Of a DNA stretch of 11,340 bases, positions 1-5,485 are shown piece after piece (the first letter of the stretch is position 1; each line of letters starts with the position of its first letter). The stretch is taken from the NCBI GenBank assembly GCA_021828605.1, contig JAJZEG010000052.1, positions 1 through 11,340 on the forward strand, read 5' to 3'. Under the pieces are notes generated by a model. It was not told the origin of the DNA and did not search any database. It saw nothing but the letters and a program-made list of their open reading frames with translations. Source of the stretch: Pseudomonadota bacterium. Its GTDB lineage: Bacteria; Pseudomonadota; Alphaproteobacteria; Acetobacterales; Acetobacteraceae. The translations under genes and the position numbers were made by a program.

Positions 1-1003
1 CGTGGGCGAAGCCTTCGGCATCGGTGCCGCCATGGGATTTGACCACCACGCCATTCAGCCCGAGCAGCACCGCGCCGTTATAGCGCCGCGGATCGAGCCA
101 TTCGCGCAGGCGCCGGAGGCCGGGGCGGGCGAGCAGATAGGCCAGCCGGGCGGCGAGCGAGGCGCTGAACACCCGGCGGAGCAGATCACTCGCCAGTTTC
201 AGCGCACCCTCGCCGGTTTTCAGGGCGATATTGCCGGTAAACCCATCGGTGACGATGACATCGACCGTGCCGGCCGCGATGTCGTGCCCTTCGACGAAGC
301 CGTGAAATTGGCCGCTGAGCGGGCTGACGCGCAGGGCTTCGGCGGCGCGTTTGCGCATCTCGTCGCCCTTCATTTCCTCCGAGCCGACACTGAGCAGGCC
401 GATGGTGGGCGCGGGCAGGCCGAGCACGGTGCGCGCGAAGGCTTCGCCCATGACCGCGAACTCGATCAGGTTGCGGGCATCGCAGGCCATGTTGGCGCCG
501 AGATCGAGCATCACCACGTCGCCGCGCGCGGACGGGCCGATGGCGGCCATGGCCGGGCGATCAATGCCGTTCATGGTTTTCAGCACGATTTTGGTCAAAG
601 CGAGCATCGCGCCGGTATTGCCTGCGGAAATGATCCCGGCGGCTTCGCCGCTGGCCACCGAATCGATGGCGCGGCGCATCGAGGCGTCACGCAGGCGCAA
701 GGCGGCGGTGGGTTTGAGATCGTCGGCGATGCGCTCGCTGGTCGGGCGGATCACCGCCCTGCCCTGCAACCGCTTGGCGCGGCGCAGCGGCTCCGCCAAG
801 GCGGCCTCGTCGCCGAAAATCAGGAATCGAGCCTTGGGATGGCGTTCGGCGGCGATGTTGAGCCCGTCAATCACGCAGTCAGGAGCGTAGTCGCCACCCA
901 TGGCGTCGACGGCCAGCAGGCAGGCGCTCAAATCCGGCGCGGAGCTGGAATCCGGCGCGGAGCGAGGGTCCTGCTTGGGACGGGTCGGGAGATTATCCGA
1001 CAC
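1..1003 (-). CDS. plsX: Phosphate acyltransferase PlsX (3' end off the window)
   Basis: PlsX converts acyl-ACP and orthophosphate to acyl-phosphate, the donor for PlsY in phosphatidic acid synthesis. It is a peripheral membrane enzyme. The translation from the GTG at 1003 shows the family signature DAMGGDYAP (about residues 33-41), SAGNTGAMLALTK, DLGANMACDARNL and TDGFTGNIALKTGEG. About 334 codons are visible and the reading frame is open at the left edge, so only a short C-terminal part is missing. The GTG is preceded by GGAG at a normal distance. This start gives about 30 residues before the Rossmann-like core, slightly longer than usual. It lies 33 bp downstream of rpmF on the same strand, the standard rpmF-plsX arrangement that links ribosome and membrane-lipid synthesis. 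The long plus-strand frame opposite it is a high-GC shadow. Confidence 0.95.
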   Translation of the reverse strand, partial: MSDNLPTRPKQDPRSAPDSSSAPDLSACLLAVDAMGGDYAPDCVIDGLNIAAERHPKARFLIFGDEAALAEPLRRAKRLQGRAVIRPTSERIADDLKPTAALRLRDASMRRAIDSVASGEAAGIISAGNTGAMLALTKIVLKTMNGIDRPAMAAIGPSARGDVVMLDLGANMACDARNLIEFAVMGEAFARTVLGLPAPTIGLLSVGSEEMKGDEMRKRAAEALRVSPLSGQFHGFVEGHDIAAGTVDVIVTDGFTGNIALKTGEGALKLASDLLRRVFSASLAARLAYLLARPGLRRLREWLDPRRYNGAVLLGLNGVVVKSHGGTDAEGFAH

Positions 1004-1036
1004 GGGAGACTCCAGGACCAGAGATGGCGGGGACGA

Positions 1037-1240
1037 TCAGATGCGGACCGCGCCCTTGAGCGGCTTGCCAGCCTCGACGACTTCGCGGCTGTCATAATGG
1101 CCGCAATGGCCACAGACATGGTGCGGACGCTTCAGCTCGCCGCAATTACCGCATTCGGCATGGGCTTGCGGGGTGAGCGCCTGATGGCTGCGCCGCATGC
1201 CGCGACGGGAGGGAGAGGTTTTTCGCTTCGGAACAGCCAT
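1037..1240 (-). CDS. rpmF: Large ribosomal subunit protein bL32
   Basis: This is a 67-aa basic protein beginning [20 protein letters not shown], the typical bL32 N-terminus of a 50S subunit protein. It keeps the zinc-ribbon Cys pairs C30-x2-C33 and C43-x2-C46 (CGNC ... CGHC), so it is the zinc-binding (C+) form. Length and both ends fit the family. A weak GAGA-type ribosome binding site precedes the ATG. It is the upstream gene of a two-gene unit with plsX, 33 bp apart. Confidence 0.97.
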   Translation of the reverse strand: MAVPKRKTSPSRRGMRRSHQALTPQAHAECGNCGELKRPHHVCGHCGHYDSREVVEAGKPLKGAVRI

Positions 1241-1386
1241 GATTGGTCTCGTTTGTTGTCAGAGTGAGAAGAAGTTCGAAGGGTGACGCGGCGCGGCACA
1301 GGGCCGAGCCGTGTAGAGGGGCGGAGGTAGCAGAGGCGGGGGGAATGGGCAAGATGTGGGGTGTCGCTCCGTGCTCCGATGATGCG

Positions 1387-2013
1387 CTACCGGGGCGGAC
1401 CGCCGGGGCCGCCGGGGCCGCCGGGACCGCCTGGACCGCCAGGGCCAGCAGGACCACCGGGACCGCGTGGACCGCCGGGGCCATTTGGACCGCCTGGACC
1501 GGGACGCCCCCTGGGACGCAAACCGGGTCCGGCGCCGGGAGGGGCGAAATTAGGGCGCCAATGGGGGATGGGGCCGCCGGGACGCGGATGCGGGGCGTCA
1601 GGGTAAAAGCCGGGGCGCGGGAGGCGCAGACCTGGAAAATATTGGCCCGGCGGCGGCGGTGGTGGTGCGCCATAAGGCGGGGCTGGCGGCAGCGGCACGC
1701 CGGGCGGCGGTGGCGGCGGTGGGGCGTTGTAATAGCGGTAATAATAGGAGGGATAATAATACCACATGGTATATTGGTCGTAGAGCGGTCGGGAATAATA
1801 ACGCTGGTAATAAGTTGGCGGTGCCCAGAAGCCGATATTATAGCCCGGTGAACCGAAACTGAAATTTAGGGAGACCGCTTGCGCGTGGGCGACTGGGGTG
1901 GTGACGGCCAGAGTCGCCACGCCCAAGGTGGCGATACCGAGGCTGGTCAGTAGGCTGAAAGCGGGAATGCCGAGGGTGCGCGCGAATGGTCGGTGCTTGG
2001 GTGACAGCGTCAT
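1387..2013 (-). CDS. Secreted Tyr/Pro-rich protein with collagen-like GGP tail
   Basis: This 208-aa protein has no function I recognise. It has a clear Sec signal peptide: a basic N-region (KHRPFAR), a long hydrophobic core, and TPVAHA with a likely cleavage after residue 44. Next come a Tyr/Trp-rich segment (about 65-95, with YYQRYYSRP and MWYYYPSYYYRYYN), two proline runs (PPPPPPPG and PPPPPPG, about 97-122), and a C-terminus (about 160-208) made of GGP/GPG triplets such as GGPGGPGGPGGPGG. AGGAG sits 7 nt before the ATG, which supports the start. Low-complexity Tyr/Pro/Gly proteins with signal peptides are common in alphaproteobacteria and are thought to be periplasmic or envelope-associated. 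The plus strand also reads as Gly-Pro-Pro repeats here, but has no signal peptide or ribosome binding site. It is divergent from the peptide island at 2126. Confidence 0.75.
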   Translation of the reverse strand: MTLSPKHRPFARTLGIPAFSLLTSLGIATLGVATLAVTTPVAHAQAVSLNFSFGSPGYNIGFWAPPTYYQRYYSRPLYDQYTMWYYYPSYYYRYYNAPPPPPPPGVPLPPAPPYGAPPPPPPGQYFPGLRLPRPGFYPDAPHPRPGGPIPHWRPNFAPPGAGPGLRPRGRPGPGGPNGPGGPRGPGGPAGPGGPGGPGGPGGPGGPPR

Positions 2014-2138
2014 GATCCGTCTCCTGTCATTGATCAGAGAGAAGTATGGTCGGTGATCATGGTTTCAATGTGACGGGGTGCTGGCCGCATACGACCAAGG
2101 GGGTTTTTGCGTTTCGCGCGCGGATCCGCAGAAATCGC

Positions 2139-2190
2139 TTGACCGCTCGGTGATTTTAGATGACATTAACCTCAGCGCGTCATTAACTTG
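2139..2190 (+). promoter_or_regulatory. Conserved upstream region of module 1 (putative promoter/operator)
   Basis: A -35-like TTGACC is at 2139-2144. A -10 at 17 bp spacing (GACATT) is poor. The most distinctive element is a direct repeat, GACATTAAC (2162-2170) and GTCATTAAC (2179-2187), with starts 17 bp apart. The block is almost unchanged in the second module, as expected for a shared control site. The promoter assignment and any regulator are inference. Confidence 0.4.
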
Positions 2191-2233
2191 TTTCGATAGA
2201 TTATTCTGCGTTTATTTTTGATTCGATTTGGCA

Positions 2234-2536
2234 ATGTCGGATGGATTAACGTTTGAAGCTGTATTCCGTGCTGAATCGGTGGATGCGCGCTGGGGTGCCT
2301 GGCTTGGCGTGATGCGGATTGTCGCGGCGATTGCGGATTGGGCGATGGCGTCGCGGATTATTGCTCCGCACCGGCCTGAGGCGATAGCGACGCGGGCGGA
2401 TGCGATTTTCCTGTTGACACGCGCGAGAGCGAAATTATTGGATCGGGAGGCGTTTTGGCGTCTGGGGTCCGGTGGTGCCGAAGCCATGACGGCTCATCAT
2501 GGCATAACTGAGAATAAGGATTTGGAACATGCGTGA
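2234..2536 (+). CDS. Unknown ~100-aa protein of microcin module 1
   Basis: I do not recognise this 100-aa family. The protein is probably soluble and helical, with no signal peptide or membrane segment. It begins MSDGLTFEAVFRAE, has Trp-containing amphipathic stretches (ARWGAWLGVMRIVAAIADW) and ends in a charged tail (NKDLEHA). I chose ATG 2234, because the upstream TTG at 2228 adds only two residues. No good Shine-Dalgarno sequence is visible. Its stop overlaps the start of the precursor gene in the 8-nt string ATGCGTGA, so translation is probably coupled. A paralogue precedes the second precursor (4579-4878). The two differ by one whole codon and about 13 amino-acid replacements against about 3 silent changes. 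A role in peptide maturation, chaperoning or regulation is possible but unproven. Confidence 0.65.
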   Translation: MSDGLTFEAVFRAESVDARWGAWLGVMRIVAAIADWAMASRIIAPHRPEAIATRADAIFLLTRARAKLLDREAFWRLGSGGAEAMTAHHGITENKDLEHA

Positions 2537-2879
2537 ATTAGTATCTGGCGAGATTGCGTTTGTGAGTGGGGGAGCAAACAACCATCTGAGCATAAGTAGT
2601 AATAACTTGGGCAATGGAACGAATTACGGTCTCGGAACTAATAATAACGGTATTGGCGCCAACATTCCAATTTCTAGTAATAATGCAGGCGGTGGCGGTG
2701 GACATATTAATCGAGGAGCGGCGGCGGCGTGCATAGTTGCTGGACCAGGTGCGCTATATGTCGCTGGCACGGTAGATATTGCGAGTGGTGGGACTGCAAT
2801 TCCTTTGAGCGTAGCAGCACTTGCATTGAGCGGCGTCGTGGGAACAACTCTAGATTGCACTTCGGCTTTTAGACGTTAA
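2529..2879 (+). CDS. Double-glycine leader microcin-like precursor 1
   Basis: This is a 116-aa precursor. Residues 1-15 (MRELVSGEIAFVSGG) match the class II microcin/bacteriocin leader. Relative to the cleavage site they give L at -12, E at -8, I at -7, V at -4 and GG at -2/-1, as recognised by peptidase-containing ABC exporters. The predicted mature part (16-116) starts with an Asn/Gly/Ser-rich stretch (about 16-60, including GGGGG), continues with a small-residue hydrophobic region carrying the motif VAGPGA, and ends LDCTSAFRR. It has two Cys (68 and 110) that could form a disulfide. AAGGA at 2516-2520 lies 8 nt before the ATG. Known members of this class are exported antibacterial or signalling peptides. 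Here the activity is inferred from the leader and architecture only. Confidence 0.8.
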   Translation: MRELVSGEIAFVSGGANNHLSISSNNLGNGTNYGLGTNNNGIGANIPISSNNAGGGGGHINRGAAAACIVAGPGALYVAGTVDIASGGTAIPLSVAALALSGVVGTTLDCTSAFRR

Positions 2880-2895
2880 CTAGGACGATGCTGTG

Positions 2896-2945
2896 CAGAC
2901 GGCAGACTTGACCGCATTTTTGGAATTTTTCTGGCCTGCCGCCTG
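2896..2945 (+). terminator. Possible weak hairpin after precursor 1
   Basis: CAGACGGCAG (2896-2905) can pair with CTGCCGCCTG (2936-2945), 10 bp with one G-T pair, across a 30-nt T-rich loop. Only TTT follows. It could be a weak terminator or attenuator between precursor 1 and the AT-rich gene, but the long loop makes it uncertain. Confidence 0.25.
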
Positions 2946-2975
2946 TTTCACTGTAAATCCCTGTGCGAGTAAAAA

Positions 2976-3260
2976 ATGTATAATCCAAAGACAGTAAACA
3001 AAAATAACAATAAAATTAGAATGTTGAGTTTCTTTATAATTATTTATTGGACTTCGGTTGTTATTCTCGAGCTTTTTCAAATACACTATGGAGATATTCC
3101 ATTTATGATGTACACGCAGTTTATTGGGTTTATTGACATATATATAAATTGTTATTATAAACTTAGAGATAAACAAATTGATGATATAAGAGATGTTCGA
3201 ATTATTTTATATATATTTGGACTTTTTGGAATTATTTTAGATTTAAGTATCTTCTCATAA
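2976..3260 (+). CDS. Small AT-rich membrane protein, candidate immunity protein
   Basis: This 94-aa protein belongs to no family I recognise. After a polar, Asn/Lys-rich N-terminus (residues 1-15) it has three likely membrane segments: about 17-34 (FFIIIYWTSVVILELF), 41-60 (around MMYTQFIGFIDIYI) and 74-93 (VRIILYIFGLFGIILDL). A charged loop, KLRDKQIDDIRD, separates the last two. GAG lies 6 nt before the ATG. Small multi-span proteins directly downstream of a class II microcin or bacteriocin gene are usually its immunity protein, so that is the best guess. Base composition is extreme: 13 of 60 bases are G or C at 3001-3060 and 11 of 60 at 3121-3180, far below the neighbours. This points to transfer from a low-GC source. 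Confidence 0.6.
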   Translation: MYNPKTVNKNNNKIRMLSFFIIIYWTSVVILELFQIHYGDIPFMMYTQFIGFIDIYINCYYKLRDKQIDDIRDVRIILYIFGLFGIILDLSIFS

Positions 3261-3280
3261 ACTGATTCAGGTAAATTATC

Positions 3281-4384
3281 ATGGGATTTCTATTTCCCAT
3301 TAATGTGAAAGTCCGGCCATCCCACTGGTTTATTGGAATCCTCGCTGAGATGAACGGTGTGTTCACGGGTTGGAGTGATGGGTCTTATGATTGGGCAGCT
3401 CAATATGATGATTTTTTGTATGTGCCTTCGGATCTGCCGTCGTTTGATGACGATGTTTTTAAGACAACGCTGAGCAAGTGCGTTTTGGAAGAGTTGTTGG
3501 AAATATTTTTGTGCCTGATCAGCGGCGAGAATAAGATTATTCAGGACTATTTGGCTGGTGTGAAATTTGCCTTTGTTATCGGCTATCCACGCAGTGGCGG
3601 TAGTTATCTGACCAAGGAGTTGTTTCGGTCCATCGGGATTGATCACGTGCGCGTTTCCGAAGCGCTGGCGCATGACGGGTTCCCCGATATCGTCGAAAAC
3701 TGGTTCGGATCAAAGCCTGGGGAGCCTTATTTCTATTTGCAAGAATCGATGTTGCAGCTTGCCGAATTTCTGGTGCTGTCGAAAAATTATTTCAGTGAAA
3801 GACAGAGAGCTGAGCAAGGCAGACCAATCATCATTCCGAAAAAAATGCATAAACTTATCAACTGGGCGGGGAGTTTGAGATCGCTGCTTGGTGGTGATCT
3901 GGCGGATTATATCGTCACGATCCGTAACCCGTTGCCAACCGCCATCTCGATTTATGAAAAAAGCTTTGGCATGCCTGCGGACGGTAAATTTCCGGCTCTT
4001 GGACCGCGCAGCGCGATTGAAAAATGGATTCTCAATGATCTTACGTCGTTGGGCTTTAGCGCACATGCCAGTGCTGCTCTGGATTATTTCGAAGCAGTTC
4101 AGATCAGTTGGACGCGATTTCATACCAAACTGGCGGATTCCGGGTTGTTTGCCGGTGATGCCAACGATGTCACGGTGTTGCCATATGACCCTGTTGCCTA
4201 CCAAGAATTTTTGCGCCGGCGTTATGCCGAAGCCGGAAATCCAAATGGGCCAGAACCGCTGCTTGTTCACGACAAATATCGGCGTTTTCCAGAATGGTCT
4301 GATCGTGCCGATGGGGCCATTGCCTCGATGAGATCGATTTGGCGTGATCTGGGCCTGCGTTTTCCGCATGTCACAAACTTTTGA
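3281..4384 (+). CDS. Sulfotransferase-like protein
   Basis: This is a 367-aa protein with the two PAPS-binding elements of the sulfotransferase superfamily. The 5'-phosphosulfate loop is GYPRSGGSYLTKEL (about 101-114). The 3'-phosphate element is IVTIRNPLPTAISIYEKS (about 211-228), with candidate R215 and S223. Such enzymes move sulfate from PAPS to a hydroxyl or amine of a peptide, sugar or lipid. The ~95 residues before the P-loop resemble no domain I know and may confer substrate binding. The start at 3281 has only a weak AGG upstream. The gene lies 20 bp after the AT-rich membrane protein and between two double-glycine peptide units, so a precursor peptide is a candidate substrate, as in RaxST acting on RaxX. 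That link is inference. Sulfation of a glycan or another metabolite is the alternative. Confidence 0.75.
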   Translation: MGFLFPINVKVRPSHWFIGILAEMNGVFTGWSDGSYDWAAQYDDFLYVPSDLPSFDDDVFKTTLSKCVLEELLEIFLCLISGENKIIQDYLAGVKFAFVIGYPRSGGSYLTKELFRSIGIDHVRVSEALAHDGFPDIVENWFGSKPGEPYFYLQESMLQLAEFLVLSKNYFSERQRAEQGRPIIIPKKMHKLINWAGSLRSLLGGDLADYIVTIRNPLPTAISIYEKSFGMPADGKFPALGPRSAIEKWILNDLTSLGFSAHASAALDYFEAVQISWTRFHTKLADSGLFAGDANDVTVLPYDPVAYQEFLRRRYAEAGNPNGPEPLLVHDKYRRFPEWSDRADGAIASMRSIWRDLGLRFPHVTNF

Positions 4385-4419
4385 AAATTGGGGGCTGTTA
4401 TCTGGAGTTTTCCCCCTTC

Positions 4420-4436
4420 GGCGCCTTTTTGGCGCG
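4420..4436. terminator. Short GC hairpin after the sulfotransferase gene
   Basis: GCGCC-TTTTT-GGCGC forms a perfect 5-bp stem with a five-base loop just downstream of the sulfotransferase stop. No T-tract follows on the plus strand, so its role as a terminator in either direction is weakly supported. Confidence 0.3.
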
Positions 4437-4437
4437 G

Positions 4438-4481
4438 TTAGGCCACCATCGCGTCGCGCTTGAATGAGACGCGCACTTCTG
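4438..4481 (-). pseudogene. Possible C-terminal relic of a minus-strand gene
   Basis: On the minus strand this stretch reads AEVRVSFKRDAMVA followed by a stop (TAA at 4438-4440), in GC-rich host-like codons. It abuts exactly the left boundary of the second duplicated module at 4482, beyond which no related coding is seen. It resembles a C-terminal beta strand, such as an ABC-ATPase TOBE end, but is too short to assign. It may be the stump of a gene cut by the duplication, or chance. Confidence 0.2.
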
Positions 4482-4494
4482 CCGCAGAAATCGC

Positions 4495-4546
4495 TTGACC
4501 GCTCGGTGATTTTAGATGACATTAACCTCAGCGCGTCATTAATTTG
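4495..4546 (+). promoter_or_regulatory. Conserved upstream region of module 2 (putative promoter/operator)
   Basis: TTGACC at 4495-4500 and the direct repeat GACATTAAC (4518-4526) / GTCATTAAT (4535-4543) are conserved from module 1. The same 17-bp periodicity suggests a common regulator and coordinated expression. No strong -10 hexamer is seen. Confidence 0.4.
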
Positions 4547-4578
4547 TTTCGATAGATTATTTTCGATTGGATTTGGCA

Positions 4579-4878
4579 ATGTCGGATGGATTGGCGTTTG
4601 AAGCTGTATTCCGTGCTGAATCGGTGGATGCGCGCTGGGGTGCGTGGCTTGGCGTGATGTGGATTGTCGCGGCGATTGCGGATTGGACGATCACGCGGAT
4701 TATTGCTCCGCACCGGCCTGAGGCGATAGCGTCGCGGGCGGATGCGATTTTCCTGTTGACAGGCGCGACAACGAAATTGTTGGATCGGGAGGCGTTTTGG
4801 CGTCTGGGGTCCGGTGGTGCCGAAGCCATGACGGCTTTTCATGGCATATCAGAGAGTGAGGATTTGGAACATGCGTGA
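4579..4878 (+). CDS. Unknown ~100-aa protein of microcin module 2
   Basis: This 99-aa paralogue of the protein at 2234-2536 has the same start context (ATG after TTGGCA) and the same 8-nt ATGCGTGA overlap with the following precursor. Differences from copy 1 are a one-codon deletion after DW (AMAS becomes TIT) and replacements including R28W, T-to-A at residue 6 and several in the C-terminal third (HHGITENK to FHGISESE). The first 27 residues are almost unchanged. The frame is intact with no stops, but replacements outnumber silent changes, so it is either under weak constraint or diversifying. Function unknown. Confidence 0.65.
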   Translation: MSDGLAFEAVFRAESVDARWGAWLGVMWIVAAIADWTITRIIAPHRPEAIASRADAIFLLTGATTKLLDREAFWRLGSGGAEAMTAFHGISESEDLEHA

Positions 4879-5203
4879 ATTGGTATCTGGAGAGATTGAG
4901 TTCGTAAGTGGTGGGTTAGCCACAAAGGCTCAAACGGGCTCAAATTCCACAAATAGCGGTGGCGGTGGATCAAATGCGAGTGGTGGTAATTATAGATTTT
5001 GCGGAATTACTCAATCGACCTTTTTTCAAGATATGTTCGCCATTGTTGGAGGACTTGCCGGCGGCGCTGTCGCTGGACCAGGTGGAGCGATAGTTGGAGG
5101 GGGCATCGGTGGAATGGTCGGCCAATCCGTGAACTATTACTCCGAAGGTCTGCATGCCACGCCCAACTCATACGTGATCGCGCATTTGGGTCGAGCAGCC
5201 TAA
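4871..5203 (+). CDS. Double-glycine leader microcin-like precursor 2
   Basis: This is a 110-aa precursor. I chose the ATG at 4871 over the in-frame ATG at 4841, because 4871 begins the MREL leader, has GAGGA (4858-4862) 8 nt upstream and matches copy 1. The leader MRELVSGEIEFVSGG has L-12, E-8, I-7, V-4 and GG at the cleavage site. The mature part has a Ser/Thr/Asn/Gly spacer (about 16-40), NYRFCGIT with the only Cys (44), and a strongly hydrophobic Gly/Ala helix (about 55-85: AIVGGLAGGAVAGPGG then AIVGGGIGGMVG) rich in GxxxG. It ends with NYYSEG and a polar tail. This is a classical pore-forming class II bacteriocin layout. NYYSEG is the most plausible Tyr-sulfation site in the two peptides, which is speculation. 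Confidence 0.82.
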   Translation: MRELVSGEIEFVSGGLATKAQTGSNSTNSGGGGSNASGGNYRFCGITQSTFFQDMFAIVGGLAGGAVAGPGGAIVGGGIGGMVGQSVNYYSEGLHATPNSYVIAHLGRAA

Positions 5204-5212
5204 AAAATAAAA

Positions 5213-5255
5213 TCTGCTCTTGCTTTCTGTGTTAATGGAGCAAGAGCAGAATTTT
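5213..5255 (+). terminator. Stem-loop after precursor 2
   Basis: TCTGCTCTTGCT (5213-5224) pairs perfectly with AGCAAGAGCAGA (5239-5250), a 12-bp stem with a 14-nt loop followed by ATTTT. It starts 9 bases after the precursor stop and ends 25 bases before the 56-aa ORF. It could terminate most transcripts after the peptide gene or act as an attenuator or processing site that sets the peptide:immunity ratio. Confidence 0.6.
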
Positions 5256-5275
5256 AGACCTAAGGAAACAAGACA

Positions 5276-5446
5276 ATGAGCTTATCAGGAAAAACTGCAA
5301 AGACTTGTGTGTTTAGCTTTATTGGTATGGTCCTGGCAGGTAAAATATTTGGAATTTTAGATTTAGATTTAAGCGCCGCAATATTTTTTGTCGTCGTCAG
5401 TGTCATTTTATACATAGCTGCACTCATAATTCAAAAGTTAAACTAA
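5276..5446 (+). CDS. 56-aa membrane protein, candidate immunity protein
   Basis: This short ORF begins MSLSGKTAKTCVFSFIG. It has two predicted membrane helices, about 11-28 (CVFSFIGMVLAGKIFGIL) and 34-52 (AAIFFVVVSVILYIAALII), and ends QKLN. AAGGA at 5262-5266, 9 nt before the ATG, is a good ribosome binding site. It lies 72 bp after precursor 2, the place the 94-aa membrane protein holds after precursor 1. The two are not obviously similar, which fits immunity proteins matched to different peptides. Codons are A/T-rich compared with the flanking operons. Confidence 0.6.
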   Translation: MSLSGKTAKTCVFSFIGMVLAGKIFGILDLDLSAAIFFVVVSVILYIAALIIQKLN

Positions 5447-5485
5447 TTAATAGAAGTAATAGCTAAAATGATACGAATCAGTACT

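Larger units (their letters stand above)
2126..2573 (+). repeat. Duplicated microcin module, copy 1
   Basis: This is a direct repeat with 4482-4915. It covers a promoter region, the complete ~100-aa ORF and the 15-codon leader of the following peptide gene. The first 61 bases are identical between the copies. Overall identity is about 95% by eye. Copy 1 carries 11 extra bases before the ATG and one extra codon inside the ORF. Clear similarity stops just after the Gly-Gly codons. Confidence 0.9.
4482..4915 (+). repeat. Duplicated microcin module, copy 2
   Basis: This is the second copy of the repeat at 2126-2573, in the same orientation and 2.36 kb downstream. It contains the same upstream control region, the ~100-aa ORF and the leader codons. 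Relative to copy 1 it lacks 11 bp upstream of the ORF and one codon within it. Its left edge is sharp at 4482 and its right edge coincides with the leader cleavage codons. Confidence 0.9.

Noticed and set aside
2..1267. 421-aa plus-strand reading frame opposite plsX/rpmF
   Set aside because: It is a codon-aligned shadow of plsX, with Ala/Gly/His-rich nonsense composition, no start signal and no family resemblance. plsX and rpmF on the minus strand are unmistakable.
1361..1606. Plus-strand collagen-like GPP protein
   Set aside because: The GPP repeats are the complement of the GGP tail of the minus-strand protein. There is no ribosome binding site or signal peptide, and the frame ends in unrelated sequence.
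3710..4579. 289-aa minus-strand frame opposite the sulfotransferase
   Set aside because: It overlaps a gene with clear PAPS-binding motifs, has no recognisable domain, and its Arg/Pro/Lys-rich composition is typical of a shadow frame.
4841..4870. Upstream ATG start for precursor 2 (adds MAYQRVRIWN)
   Set aside because: The GAGGA ribosome binding site, the leader consensus and the parallel with precursor 1 all select ATG 4871.
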